Below are positions 53,190-61,744 of a stretch of 64,000 bases of DNA, piece after piece. A program made the position numbers and the translations under genes. The notes below the pieces were generated by a model. That model had not been told where the DNA came from. It was given only the letters and a program-made list of their open reading frames with translations, and searched no databases. Each line of letters starts with the position of its first letter. The stretch's first letter is position 1. Source of the DNA: Streptomyces sp. MNU76 (GTDB taxonomy: Bacteria > Actinomycetota > Actinomycetes > Streptomycetales > Streptomycetaceae); the NCBI RefSeq assembly GCF_020982545.1, contig NZ_JAJKLK010000027.1, positions 1 through 64,000 of the forward strand. Direction: 5' to 3'.

Positions 53190-54349
53190 GAACCGTCGCC
53201 GTGGTCGGCGCCTCCCTCGCCGGCCTGTCGGCGGCGCGCTCCCTGCGCAAGCAGGGCTTCGACGGGCGCCTGGTCGTCATCGGCGACGAACTGCACCGCC
53301 CCTACGACCGGCCCCCGCTCTCCAAGGAGTTCCTGGCCGGCACCCTGGGCGAGGCCGAACTGGCCCTGGAGACGGACGGCGAGGACCTGGCGGCCGAGTG
53401 GCTGCTCGGCACCCGCGCCACCGGACTCGACCACACCGCGCGCGCCGTCCGCCTCGCCGACGGGCATGAGGTGCGCGCCGACGGCTTCGTCATCGCCACC
53501 GGCGCCGTCGCGCGGGCCCTGCCCGGCTCGGAGGGCCTCGCCGGAGTGCACACCCTGCGCACCCTGGACGACGCCCGCGCCCTGCGGGACGAACTGGCCC
53601 GCGGCGGACGCCTGGTGGTGATCGGCGGCGGCTTCATCGGCGCCGAGGTCGCCTCCACCGCGTACACCCTCGGCCTGGAGGTGACCGTCGTCGAGGCGGC
53701 CTCGACCCCGCTGGCCGGACCGCTCGGCGGCACCATGGGTGCCGTCGTCTCCGGCCTCCACGCCGACCACGGCGTACGCCTGTTGTGCGGCGTAGGGGTC
53801 AAGGGCCTGAGTGGCGAGCACCGGGTCGACGCCGTCCTGCTGGAGGACGGCCGCAGCATTCCCGCCGACATCGTCGTCGTCGGCGTCGGGGCCCGGCCGT
53901 GCGTCGAGTGGCTGGCCGGTTCCGGTATCGCGCTGGACAACGGCGTGAAGTGCGGCGCCGACGGCCGGACCAGCCTCGCCGGGGTGGTCGCGGTCGGCGA
54001 CTGTGCCAACTGGTACGACCCCCGTGCGGGCCACCACCGCCGCGTGGAGCACTGGACCGGCGCGCGCGAGCGGCCGGAGGCCGCCGTCGCCACCCTGCTG
54101 GCGGGGGGCGCCGTCGAGCCCGGCGTGCCCAGGCCGCCGTACTTCTGGTCGGACCAGTACGGCGTCCGTATCCAGTTCGCCGGCCACGCGGCCGAGGCCG
54201 ACAGTGTCACCGTCGAGGCGGGCTCGGCCGAGGGTCGCGACGTCCTCGCCGTCTATCGGCGCGCAGGGCGGCCCGTCGCCGTGCTCGGGATGAACCAGCC
54301 GCGGCTGTTCATGCGGGTGCGCAAGGAGCTGGCCGCCACCACGTCTTGA
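53186..54349 (+). CDS. FAD-dependent ferredoxin reductase
   Basis: 387 residues. The N-terminal FAD site is VAVVGASLAGLSAARSL, a PYDRPPLSKEFLAG block follows, then the NAD(P) site RLVVIGGGFIGAEVAS and the FAD-contacting GVVAVGDCANWYD. The C-terminal reductase domain is of the BphA4/RhdA4 type. It passes electrons from NAD(P)H to the overlapping Rieske ferredoxin. GTG 53186 overlaps the ferredoxin stop and has CGGAGG upstream. The three-part chain (reductase, ferredoxin, oxygenase) differs from the two-part GbcAB system of Pseudomonas. Confidence 0.93.
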   Translation: MRTVAVVGASLAGLSAARSLRKQGFDGRLVVIGDELHRPYDRPPLSKEFLAGTLGEAELALETDGEDLAAEWLLGTRATGLDHTARAVRLADGHEVRADGFVIATGAVARALPGSEGLAGVHTLRTLDDARALRDELARGGRLVVIGGGFIGAEVASTAYTLGLEVTVVEAASTPLAGPLGGTMGAVVSGLHADHGVRLLCGVGVKGLSGEHRVDAVLLEDGRSIPADIVVVGVGARPCVEWLAGSGIALDNGVKCGADGRTSLAGVVAVGDCANWYDPRAGHHRRVEHWTGARERPEAAVATLLAGGAVEPGVPRPPYFWSDQYGVRIQFAGHAAEADSVTVEAGSAEGRDVLAVYRRAGRPVAVLGMNQPRLFMRVRKELAATTS

Positions 54350-54479
54350 CACCGCCCCGGCGTCACCCCATGCTGCGGTTGCCCACAGCGCGCAGCGTTG
54401 CTCCATGCACAACGCCGACCGGAGGCGTTCCTCCCGGCGTCCGCCTCACCCCTCCGCGACGTTCCCCGAGGAGTGCCTC

Positions 54480-55610
54480 GTGACCTCGACCGGTCTGCCC
54501 GACAGCCTGATCGCCACTCTCCCCGGCTCCTCCTACACCGATCCGGTGGTCTTCGCCCAGGAGCAGGAGCACATATTCGAGACCATGTGGTTCTGTGTGG
54601 CCCGCGCCTCCGAGCTGGCGAGGCCCGGCGCCTTCCGCACCGTCGACGTGGGCCGCGAGAGCATCCTCGTCACCCGGGCCCGGGACAACTCGATCCGCGC
54701 GTACTTCAACGTCTGCCGGCACCGCGGGGCCAAGCTCTGCACCGAGGAGTCGGGCGAGGTCAAGCGGGCCTTCCAGTGTCCGTACCACGCCTGGACGTAC
54801 GGTCTGGACGGCAAGCTCGTCGCGGCGCCCAACCTCACCAAGATGCCCGACGTGGGCCGTAGCGAGTACGGCCTGGTGAGCGTCGCCGTGCGCGAATGGC
54901 TCGGTTATGTCTGGATCTGTCTCGCGGAGAACCCACCGTCCTTCGAGGAGGACGTCATCGGTGAGGTCGTCGAGCGGCTCGGCGACGTGGAGTCGATCGA
55001 GCGGTACGGCATCGGCAACCTGTCCGTGGGGCGCCGGATCACGTACGACGTGAAGGCGAACTGGAAGCTCATCATCGAGAACTTCATGGAGTGCTACCAC
55101 TGCGCCACGATCCATCCCGAACTCACCGAGGTGCTGCCGGAGTTCGCGGACGGGTATGCCGCCCAGTACTACGTGGGCCACGGCGCGGAGTTCGGTGCGG
55201 AGGTCCAGGGGTTCACCGTCGACGGCTCCGAGGGGCTGGACCGCATCCCGGGCGTCGCCGAGGACCAGGACCGCCGCTACTACGCGATCACCGTCCGGCC
55301 GCAGGTGTTCATCAACCTCGTGCCCGACCACGTGATCTTCCACCGGATGTACCCGATGGCGGCCGACCGCACGATCGTCGAGTGCGACTGGCTGTACCTG
55401 CCGCACGTCGTCGAGAGCGGCAAGGACGTCAGCCGGTCCGTGGAACTCTTCGACCGGGTCAACCTCCAGGACTTCGAGGCATGTGAGCGGACCCAGCCCG
55501 GCATGAGCTCCCGGTTGTACGCCAAGGGCGGCGTGCTGGTGCCCAGCGAGCACCACATCGGCGCGTTCCACGACTGGGTGAACGAGCGCCTCGGGACTTC
55601 TCAGGGGTGA
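54480..55610 (+). CDS. Rieske non-heme iron oxygenase, probable glycine betaine (or stachydrine) demethylase
   Basis: 376 residues from GTG 54480, with GAGGAG 6 bases upstream. The Rieske cluster is at CRHRGAKLC and CPYHAWTYG. The mononuclear iron site is ENFMECYHCATIHPEL, with an Asp expected in the C-terminal half. GbcA and stachydrine demethylase have the same size and motifs; they remove an N-methyl group as formaldehyde. The adjoining choline dehydrogenase, betaine aldehyde dehydrogenase and betaine importers favour glycine betaine as substrate. It is convergent with iclR, the stops being one base apart. Confidence 0.88.
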   Translation: MTSTGLPDSLIATLPGSSYTDPVVFAQEQEHIFETMWFCVARASELARPGAFRTVDVGRESILVTRARDNSIRAYFNVCRHRGAKLCTEESGEVKRAFQCPYHAWTYGLDGKLVAAPNLTKMPDVGRSEYGLVSVAVREWLGYVWICLAENPPSFEEDVIGEVVERLGDVESIERYGIGNLSVGRRITYDVKANWKLIIENFMECYHCATIHPELTEVLPEFADGYAAQYYVGHGAEFGAEVQGFTVDGSEGLDRIPGVAEDQDRRYYAITVRPQVFINLVPDHVIFHRMYPMAADRTIVECDWLYLPHVVESGKDVSRSVELFDRVNLQDFEACERTQPGMSSRLYAKGGVLVPSEHHIGAFHDWVNERLGTSQG

Positions 55611-55611
55611 A

Positions 55612-56415
55612 TCAGCCCAGGAACCCCATCCGGTGGCTGATCTCGGCGGCGCCATCGAGCAGCACCGGGGACAGTTCGTGCAGACGCTCCTCGGTGAATC
55701 GGTAGGCGGGTCCGGAGGCGCTGAGGGCGGCGATGACCTCGCCGTCCCGGTTTCGAACCGGTGCGGCGATCGCGTGCAGGCCGATCTCCAACTCCTCCAG
55801 GGTGAAGGCGTAGCCCCGCTCCCGTGCCGCGGCGAGGTTCTTCTCCAGCTTCGTCTTCGCGGTGATCGTGTGCGGGGTGACCTTCTTCAGGCCCGGATCC
55901 GAGAGCAGCGCGGCGCGCTCCTTCGCCGGAAGGTGGGCCAGCAGGATCTTGCCGCTCGACGTGGCGTGCAGGGGGGTCAGTTGGCCCACCCAGTTGTGCG
56001 CGGTGATGGCCCCCGGTCCACGCACCTGGTACAGGTTGATCGCGTAATGCTCCTGCATCACGGCGATGTTGACCGTCTCGCCGATCTCCTCGGCCAGCCG
56101 CTCGCAGACGGGGCGGCCCTGCTGGGTGATGTCGATTCGACCCGTGACCGCGCCGGCCAGCCGCACGATGCCGAAGCCGAGCCGGTACTTGCCGCGTTCG
56201 CCCGCCTGTTCCACCAAGCCGCGTGCCTCCAGGGCGCCGAGGAGGCGGAAGGCCGTGGACTTGTGCACCTCGATCTCCGCCGCCACCTCGCTGACACCTG
56301 CTTCGCCGCGCTGGGCGAGGATCTCCAGGACGCTGATGGCGCGGTCCACCGACTGCACACCGCCCGCGCCGGCGTGTGAATTCGACGTTTCCGTGTCAAG
56401 GCTGTAGTTGCTCAC
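55612..56415 (-). CDS. IclR-family transcriptional regulator of the betaine locus
   Basis: 267 residues from GTG 56415. A winged helix-turn-helix (VDRAISVLEILAQRGEAGVS, AAEIEVHKSTAFRLLGALEA, LVEQAGERGKYRLG) is followed by the IclR ligand domain (NWVGQLTPLHATSSGKILLA, LEELEIGLHAIAAPVRN). It is divergent from the choline dehydrogenase gene with two palindromes in the shared region. I infer that it senses a betaine-pathway compound and controls the surrounding units through TTGCG-N5-CGCAA sites. No standard ribosome site is seen, so a leaderless start is possible. Confidence 0.9.
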   Translation of the reverse strand: MSNYSLDTETSNSHAGAGGVQSVDRAISVLEILAQRGEAGVSEVAAEIEVHKSTAFRLLGALEARGLVEQAGERGKYRLGFGIVRLAGAVTGRIDITQQGRPVCERLAEEIGETVNIAVMQEHYAINLYQVRGPGAITAHNWVGQLTPLHATSSGKILLAHLPAKERAALLSDPGLKKVTPHTITAKTKLEKNLAAARERGYAFTLEELEIGLHAIAAPVRNRDGEVIAALSASGPAYRFTEERLHELSPVLLDGAAEISHRMGFLG

Positions 56416-56479
56416 AGTGCAACTATACGCGCAGTAAACAACGCACCTGCAAGTAACCGGCGCGAAATGAAGCTCCAGA

Positions 56480-56515
56480 GGTTGCGCGGTTCGCAACCTG
56501 GTGCGTATCGCGCTA
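56480..56515 (+). promoter_or_regulatory. Candidate IclR operator pair in the iclR/GMC intergenic region
   Basis: GGTTGCG-CGGTT-CGCAACC (56480-56498) is a perfect palindrome with 7-bp arms and the best site in the window. GTGCG-TATCG-CGCTA (56501-56515) is a second, weaker site, 19 bp centre to centre. They sit 50-85 bp before the GMC start and 65-100 bp before the iclR start, suiting control of both. Confidence 0.7.
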
Positions 56516-56564
56516 CCGGTCTAGCATGCCTCGCAAATCTACGGCGCGAGCGAGACGAGGCACC

Positions 56565-58235
56565 ATGGCTCCTGTGCAGTACGACTTCGTCATCGTCGGT
56601 GGTGGTTCCGCGGGCAGCGCACTGGCGAACAGGCTGTCCGCCGACCCGGCGAACCGAGTCCTGGTCCTGGAAGCGGGCCGGACGGACTTCCCGTGGGACG
56701 TCTTCATCCACATGCCCGCGGCGCTGACCTACCCGATCGGCAGCCGCTTCTACGACTGGAAGTACGAGTCCGAGCCCGAGCCCCACATGGACGGCCGGCG
56801 CGTCTACCACGCGCGCGGCAAGGTGCTGGGTGGCTCCAGCAGCATCAACGGCATGATCTTCCAGCGCGGCAACCCCATGGACTATGAGCGCTGGGCGGCC
56901 GACCCGGGCATGGAGACCTGGGACTACGCGCACTGTCTGCCGTACTTCCGGCGCATGGAGAACTGTCTCGCGGCCGGCCCGGACGGCGAGTTCCGCGGGC
57001 ACGACGGCCCCCTCGTCCTGGAGCGCGGCCCGGCGGACAACCCGCTCTTCGGTGCCTTCCTCAAGGCCACCGAGGAGGCGGGCTACGCCCCGACCGACGA
57101 CGTCAACGGCTACCGGCAGGAAGGTTTCGCCAAGTTCGACCGGAATGTCCACCGCGGCCGCCGGCTCTCGGCCTCCAAGGCGTACCTGAAGCCCGTCCGC
57201 AAGCGCCCCAACCTGACCGTCACCACCCGCGCCCTCGTCACCCGTGTCCTCTTCGAGGGCAAGAAGGCCGTCGGCGTCGAGTACCAGCGCGGCAAGGGCG
57301 CCCCGAAGCGGGTCCGCGCCAAGGAGGTCATCCTCTGCGGCGGCGCGATCAACTCCCCGCAGCTGCTCCAGCTCTCCGGCGTGGGCAACGCGGAGGAACT
57401 GCGGGCGCTGGGCATCGACGTCGTACACGATCTCCCGGGTGTCGGCGAGAACATGCAGGACCACCTGGAGGTCTACATCCAGTACGCCTGCAAGCAACCC
57501 GTCTCCATGCAGCCGTACCTGGCGAAATGGCGTGCGCCCTTCATCGGGCTCCAGTGGCTCTTCCGCAAGGGCCCGGCCGCCACCAACCACTTCGAGGCCG
57601 GCGGATTCGCCCGCAGCAACGAGGACGTCGACTACCCCAACCTGATGTTCCACTTCCTGCCGATCGCGGTCCGTTACGACGGCTCGGTGCCGGCGGGCGG
57701 TCACGGCTACCAGGTGCACGTCGGGCCCATGTACTCGGACGCCATCGGCTCGGTGAAGATCAAGAGCAAGGATCCGCGACAGCACCCCGCGCTGCGCTTC
57801 AACTACCTCTCCACCGAGCAGGACCGCCGCGAGTGGGTCGAGGCGATCCGGGTGGCCCGCAAGCTCCTCAACCAGCCCGCGCTCGCCCCCTACAACGACG
57901 GGGAGGTCTCGCCCGGACCGTCCGTCGAGTCGGACGAGGAGATCCTCGCCTGGGTCGCCAAGGACGGCGAGACAGCCCTGCACCCGTCCTGCACCTGCAA
58001 GATGGGCACCGACGAGATGTCCGTCGTGGACCCCACCAGCATGCGCGTGCACGGCGTGGAGGGTCTGCGCGTGGTGGACGCCTCCGTCATGCCCTACGTC
58101 ACCAACGGCAACATCTACGCACCGGTGATGATGATCGCCGAGAAGGCCGCCGACCTGATCCTCGGCAAGGAGCCGCTGGCGCCCTCGAAGGCCGCGTACT
58201 ACCGCCACCGCGACGTCCACAAGCAGGCGGAGTAG
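56565..58235 (+). CDS. betA: GMC-family oxidoreductase, choline dehydrogenase
   Basis: 556 residues from ATG 56565, with GAGG upstream (an ATG at 56526 is less likely). The FAD site is FVIVGGGSAGSALANRLS, followed by KVLGGSSSINGMIFQRGNP and AINSPQLLQLSGVG. The C-terminal catalytic region is HPSCTCKMGTDEMSVVDP and NGNIYAPVMMIAEKAADLIL. BetA-type enzymes are about 550-560 residues and oxidise choline to betaine aldehyde, which the betB product then oxidises to glycine betaine. It is followed after 3 bases by the methylene-THF reductase gene. Alternatives within the GMC family are possible, but the context is strong. Confidence 0.9.
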   Translation: MAPVQYDFVIVGGGSAGSALANRLSADPANRVLVLEAGRTDFPWDVFIHMPAALTYPIGSRFYDWKYESEPEPHMDGRRVYHARGKVLGGSSSINGMIFQRGNPMDYERWAADPGMETWDYAHCLPYFRRMENCLAAGPDGEFRGHDGPLVLERGPADNPLFGAFLKATEEAGYAPTDDVNGYRQEGFAKFDRNVHRGRRLSASKAYLKPVRKRPNLTVTTRALVTRVLFEGKKAVGVEYQRGKGAPKRVRAKEVILCGGAINSPQLLQLSGVGNAEELRALGIDVVHDLPGVGENMQDHLEVYIQYACKQPVSMQPYLAKWRAPFIGLQWLFRKGPAATNHFEAGGFARSNEDVDYPNLMFHFLPIAVRYDGSVPAGGHGYQVHVGPMYSDAIGSVKIKSKDPRQHPALRFNYLSTEQDRREWVEAIRVARKLLNQPALAPYNDGEVSPGPSVESDEEILAWVAKDGETALHPSCTCKMGTDEMSVVDPTSMRVHGVEGLRVVDASVMPYVTNGNIYAPVMMIAEKAADLILGKEPLAPSKAAYYRHRDVHKQAE

Positions 58236-58238
58236 ACG

Positions 58239-59075
58239 TTGGGCGCCGGGGGGCTGCGCACCCTGCTGAAGACGGTGCGCTACGAGGTGCTGCCCGCGAA
58301 GGCCACCGAGGAGAAGGTCCTCGCCCATGTCCCGCGCGACGTCGTCGTCACCGTGACGGCCTCGCCGGTCAAGGGCCTGGAACCCACCCTCGACCTCGCG
58401 GGCCGGCTCGCCGCGCACGGCTACCGGGTCGTCCCGCACGTCCCCGCCCGGCTCCTGCGGGACGACCTGCACCTGAAGGAGGTCGCGGGCCGGCTGCGCG
58501 AGGCGGGCGTGGACGACGTGTTCGTGCCCGCGGGCGACGCCGACCCGCCGGCCGGGCCCTACGGCGGGGCGCTGCCGGTGCTGCGCCGGTTGAGCGAGCT
58601 GGGCGGGCCGTTCAGCCATGTCGGCGTCACCGGCTATCCCGAGAGCCATCCGCTCATCCACGACGACATCACCGTCCAGGCGATGTGGGACAAGCGCGAG
58701 CACGCCACGTACATCGTGAGCAACCTCTGCTTCGACCCGCGGGTGCTCGGCGACTGGCTCGTCCGCGTACGGCGCCGGGAGGTGACCCTGCCGGTCCATG
58801 TGGGCGTCGCCGGGCCCGTGCAGCGCGCGAAGCTGCTGGCGATGGCGACGAAGATCGGTGTGGGGGAGTCCACCCGCTTCCTCACCCAGCACGCGTCGTG
58901 GTTCGTGCGCTTCGCCGCGCCCGGCGGCTACTCGCCCGAGAAGCTGCTCACGCGCGCGGAGAACGCCCTCACCGACCACGCCTCCGGGGTGGCGGGCCTG
59001 CACCTGTTCACCTTCAACCAGATCGCGGAGACGGAGAGGTGGCGGCGGTCCCTGCTGGACCGGCTGGACGCCTGA
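58239..59075 (+). CDS. Methylenetetrahydrofolate reductase-like protein
   Basis: 278 residues from TTG 58239, 3 bases after betA, with GGCGGAG overlapping the betA end as ribosome site. The fold markers are VVVTVTASPVKGLEPTLDLA, VDDVFVPAGD, SHVGVTGYPESHP and LPVHVGVAGPVQRAKLL. This is the MetF/MTHFR TIM barrel, shorter than or divergent from the housekeeping MetF. It would act on methylene-THF produced by demethylation of dimethylglycine and sarcosine. Coupled translation with choline dehydrogenase suggests a catabolic one-carbon role rather than methionine synthesis. Confidence 0.82.
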   Translation: MGAGGLRTLLKTVRYEVLPAKATEEKVLAHVPRDVVVTVTASPVKGLEPTLDLAGRLAAHGYRVVPHVPARLLRDDLHLKEVAGRLREAGVDDVFVPAGDADPPAGPYGGALPVLRRLSELGGPFSHVGVTGYPESHPLIHDDITVQAMWDKREHATYIVSNLCFDPRVLGDWLVRVRRREVTLPVHVGVAGPVQRAKLLAMATKIGVGESTRFLTQHASWFVRFAAPGGYSPEKLLTRAENALTDHASGVAGLHLFTFNQIAETERWRRSLLDRLDA

Positions 59076-59100
59076 GCGCGCACCACCGAGGACGGAACGC

Positions 59101-59137
59101 CGAACGCCGGACGGGCTCTCAACCCGTCCGGCGTTCG
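59101..59137. terminator. Bidirectional 15-bp hairpin terminator
   Basis: CGAACGCCGGACGGG (59101-59115) pairs perfectly with CCCGTCCGGCGTTCG (59123-59137). It lies between the convergent MTHFR-like and purU genes. Confidence 0.85.
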
Positions 59138-59155
59138 TATACGGAGGCGGACCGC

Positions 59156-60037
59156 TCAGCGGAAGACGACCGTGCGGTTGCCCTCGACCATCACCCGGCT
59201 CTCGCTGTGCCACTTCACCGCGTGCGCGAGCACCTGGGCCTCCACGTCCCGCCCGACCGTGACCAGCGCACCGGGGTCCAGCGAGTGGTCCACCCGGACC
59301 ACGTCCTGCTCGATGATCTGGCCCTCGTCCAGGTCCGACGTCACATAGTGCGCCGTCGCGCCGACGAGCTTCACACCGCGGTCGTAGGCCTGGTCGTAGG
59401 GGCGCGCGCCCTTGAAGCTGGGGAGGAAGGAGTGGTGGATGTTGATGGCTCGGCCCTCCAGCTCCTTGCAGAGGTCGTCGGAGAGGATCTGCATGTAGCG
59501 GGCCAGGACGACCAGGTCGATGTCCAGGTCACGGACGAGTTCGAGGAGTCGTGCCTCGGCCTCGGGCTTGGTGTCCCGGGTCACCGGCACGTGGTGGAAG
59601 GGGATGTCGTACGTCTCCGCGAGCTTCTCGAACTCCCGGTGGTTGGAGACGATCGCGGGGATCTCGATGTTGAGCGCGCCCGCCCGTTGGCGGAAGAGCA
59701 GGTCGTTCAGACAGTGCCCGAACTTGGACACCATGATCAGGGTCCGGGTCGGCGTGGAGGCGTCGCTGAGGGACCAGGAGATGCCGTAGGCCTGGGCGAC
59801 GGGACCGAACCGGTACCGCAGGCCCTCCAGGTCGACGTTCGGGTCGGAGACGTCGAAGTGGACCCGCATGAAGAAGCGGCCCTGAAGTCGGTCGTCGAAC
59901 TGCTGGCTTTCCAGGATGTTTCCGGAGTTCCTGACGAGATAGCCGCTCACGGCATGGACCAGCCCGGCACTGTCGGGGCAGGAAAGGGTCAGGACGAACT
60001 CACGGCCAGGTTGCGGTCGGGGGAACCTCATGGACAC
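59156..60037 (-). CDS. purU: Formyltetrahydrofolate deformylase
   Basis: 293 residues. It has an N-terminal ACT-like domain (FVLTLSCPDSAGLVHAVSGYL), then the formyl-transferase fold (MVSKFGHCLNDLLFRQRAG, PAIVSNHREFEKLAETYDIP, LARYMQILSDDLCKEL, INIHHSFLPSFKGARPY, VGATAHYVTSDLDEGQIIEQD) with the catalytic Asn-free His/Asp layout of PurU. It hydrolyses 10-formyl-THF to formate and THF, freeing folate when one-carbon load is high and supplying formate to the molybdoenzyme. GTG 60037 is chosen because GGAGG lies exactly 5 bases upstream; the open frame extends to 60163. Confidence 0.9.
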   Translation of the reverse strand: MSMRFPRPQPGREFVLTLSCPDSAGLVHAVSGYLVRNSGNILESQQFDDRLQGRFFMRVHFDVSDPNVDLEGLRYRFGPVAQAYGISWSLSDASTPTRTLIMVSKFGHCLNDLLFRQRAGALNIEIPAIVSNHREFEKLAETYDIPFHHVPVTRDTKPEAEARLLELVRDLDIDLVVLARYMQILSDDLCKELEGRAINIHHSFLPSFKGARPYDQAYDRGVKLVGATAHYVTSDLDEGQIIEQDVVRVDHSLDPGALVTVGRDVEAQVLAHAVKWHSESRVMVEGNRTVVFR

Positions 60038-60051
60038 GGCGGCCTCCGTCG

Positions 60052-60085
60052 GTGCGTATTGCACAACATGGTGAGCGATACGCAA
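60052..60085 (-). promoter_or_regulatory. Candidate IclR operator pair upstream of purU
   Basis: Plus-strand GTGCG-TATTG-CACAA (60052-60066) and GTGAG-CGATA-CGCAA (60071-60085) each differ from the consensus at two bases. The centres are 19 bp apart, as at the GMC promoter. They lie 15-50 bp before the GTG start at 60037. Confidence 0.5.
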
Positions 60086-60213
60086 CATGGTCGGGTCGCC
60101 GTGGCTTGCGGTCAAGGGTGGGTGGGTAAGTAGCAGCATGGCTAAATCGTCACCGGTCAACATCTTGACGTCCGTCTGACCAGCGGCCAGGGTGTTCCAT
60201 CACAAGCAATCGG

Positions 60214-60228
60214 GTGCACGATGCGCAA
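60214..60228 (+). promoter_or_regulatory. Candidate IclR operator upstream of betB
   Basis: GTGCA-CGATG-CGCAA keeps the right half site perfectly and differs at two bases in the left. It ends 26 bp before the GTG start at 60255. It is weaker than the other sites and is supported mainly by position. Confidence 0.4.
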
Positions 60229-60254
60229 CGAATTTCGGTCGGAAGGCTCGGCGC

Positions 60255-61724
60255 GTGGCAGACCTGTACGTGAATGGCGAATGGCGGGCTCCGGTGGCCG
60301 GCGGGCACCGGGAGATCCGATGTCCCGCTGACGGCACGCTCACGGTGACCGTCTCGGAAGGGACGCGCCCCGACACCGAGGCGGCGATCGCCGCGGCCCG
60401 GGATGCCTTCGACACCGGCCCCTGGCCGGGCACCCCTGAGCGGGAGCGCGGCGCACTGCTGCTGCGCACCGCCGACATCATCGAGCGCGACACCAAGAGC
60501 TTCGCCCGCGCCGAGTCGCTCGACACCGGCAAGCGGGTGGTGGAGAGCGAGTACGACATCGCCGATGTCGTCTCCTGCTTCCGCTACTACGGCGGACTCG
60601 CCGGCACCGACGCCGGCCGGGTGATCGACACCGGCCGCGACGACGCCGTCAGCCGGGTCGTCTACGAGCCGGTCGGGGTGTGCGCACTGATCACCCCCTG
60701 GAACTACCCTCTCCTGCAAGCCAGTTGGAAGGTCGCCCCGGCGCTCCTGGCCGGCAACACGATCGTCCTCAAGCCCAGCGAGCTCACCCCCTCCACCTCC
60801 ATCCTGCTGATGCGGGCGCTGGAGGAGGCCGGGCTGCCGGCCGGCGCCGCCAACCTGGTGCTGGGCGCCGGACCCGAGGTGGGCGCCCCGCTCGCCGAGG
60901 ACCCCCGCGTCGACCTGGTCTCCTTCACCGGCGGCCTGGACACCGGCAGACGGATCATGGCCACCGCCGCCGCGACCGTGAAGAAGGTCGCGCTGGAACT
61001 GGGCGGCAAGAACCCCAATGTCGTCTTCGCCGACGCCGACTTCGAGACGGCCGTGGACTTCGCCCTCACGGCCGTCTTCCTGCACTCCGGCCAGGTCTGC
61101 TCGGCCGGCGCCCGGCTGATCGTCGAGGACTCCCTGCACGACCGCTTCGTCGACGAAGTGGTCCGCCGCGCCGGGCTCATCCGGCTCGGCGGCCCCTACG
61201 ACGCCGAGGCCGAGACCGGGGCGCTGATCTCCGCACAGCACCGGGAGAAGGTCGAGGCCTATGTCGCCTCGGGCCTCGCCGAGGGCGCCGTGCTGCGCTG
61301 CGGCGGAGCCCGGCCCGAGGACCCCGCACTGGCGGACGGCCACTACTACCTGCCCACCGTCCTCGACGAGTGCAGGCAGGACATGCGCGTGGTGCACGAG
61401 GAGTCCTTCGGACCCGTGCTCACCGTGGAGCGCTTCACCGACGAGGACGACGCCGTACGCATCGCCAACGACACCGAGTACGGGCTGGCCGGGGCAGTGT
61501 GGACCGAGGACGCCGGCAAGGCCCAGCGGGTCGCCCGGCGGCTGCGCCACGGGACCGTGTGGATCAACGACTACCACCCCTATGTGCCGCAAGCGGAATG
61601 GGGCGGTTTCGGGCATTCGGGTGTGGGCCGGGAGCTGGGACCGACCGGCCTGAACGAGTACCGAGAGCCCAAACACATCTGGCAGAACATCCAACCCCGG
61701 CCGCAGCGCTGGTTCAGCGGCTGA
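60255..61724 (+). CDS. betB: Betaine aldehyde dehydrogenase
   Basis: 489 residues of the NAD-dependent aldehyde dehydrogenase family. ITPWNYPLLQASWKVAPALL and LKPSELTPSTS bind the cofactor, LELGGKNPNVVFADADFE has the general-base Glu, and FLHSGQVCSAGARLIVE holds the catalytic Cys. GFGHSGVGRELGPTGLNEYR is the typical BetB/ALDH9 C-terminus. It oxidises betaine aldehyde to glycine betaine, the step after choline dehydrogenase. GTG 60255 has GGAAGG 8 bases upstream. It is followed after 20 bases by the proV-like gene, with which it likely forms an operon. Confidence 0.92.
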   Translation: MADLYVNGEWRAPVAGGHREIRCPADGTLTVTVSEGTRPDTEAAIAAARDAFDTGPWPGTPERERGALLLRTADIIERDTKSFARAESLDTGKRVVESEYDIADVVSCFRYYGGLAGTDAGRVIDTGRDDAVSRVVYEPVGVCALITPWNYPLLQASWKVAPALLAGNTIVLKPSELTPSTSILLMRALEEAGLPAGAANLVLGAGPEVGAPLAEDPRVDLVSFTGGLDTGRRIMATAAATVKKVALELGGKNPNVVFADADFETAVDFALTAVFLHSGQVCSAGARLIVEDSLHDRFVDEVVRRAGLIRLGGPYDAEAETGALISAQHREKVEAYVASGLAEGAVLRCGGARPEDPALADGHYYLPTVLDECRQDMRVVHEESFGPVLTVERFTDEDDAVRIANDTEYGLAGAVWTEDAGKAQRVARRLRHGTVWINDYHPYVPQAEWGGFGHSGVGRELGPTGLNEYREPKHIWQNIQPRPQRWFSG

Positions 61725-61744
61725 ACGCCGAAAGAAGGTCGAAC

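Noticed and set aside
54350..54479. IclR-type operator ahead of the Rieske oxygenase
   Set aside because: CTGCGGTTGCCC and GCGCAGCGTTGC look similar in part, but no arrangement reaches a TTGCG-N5-CGCAA match within two mismatches, so the gene is probably read from the ferredoxin promoter.
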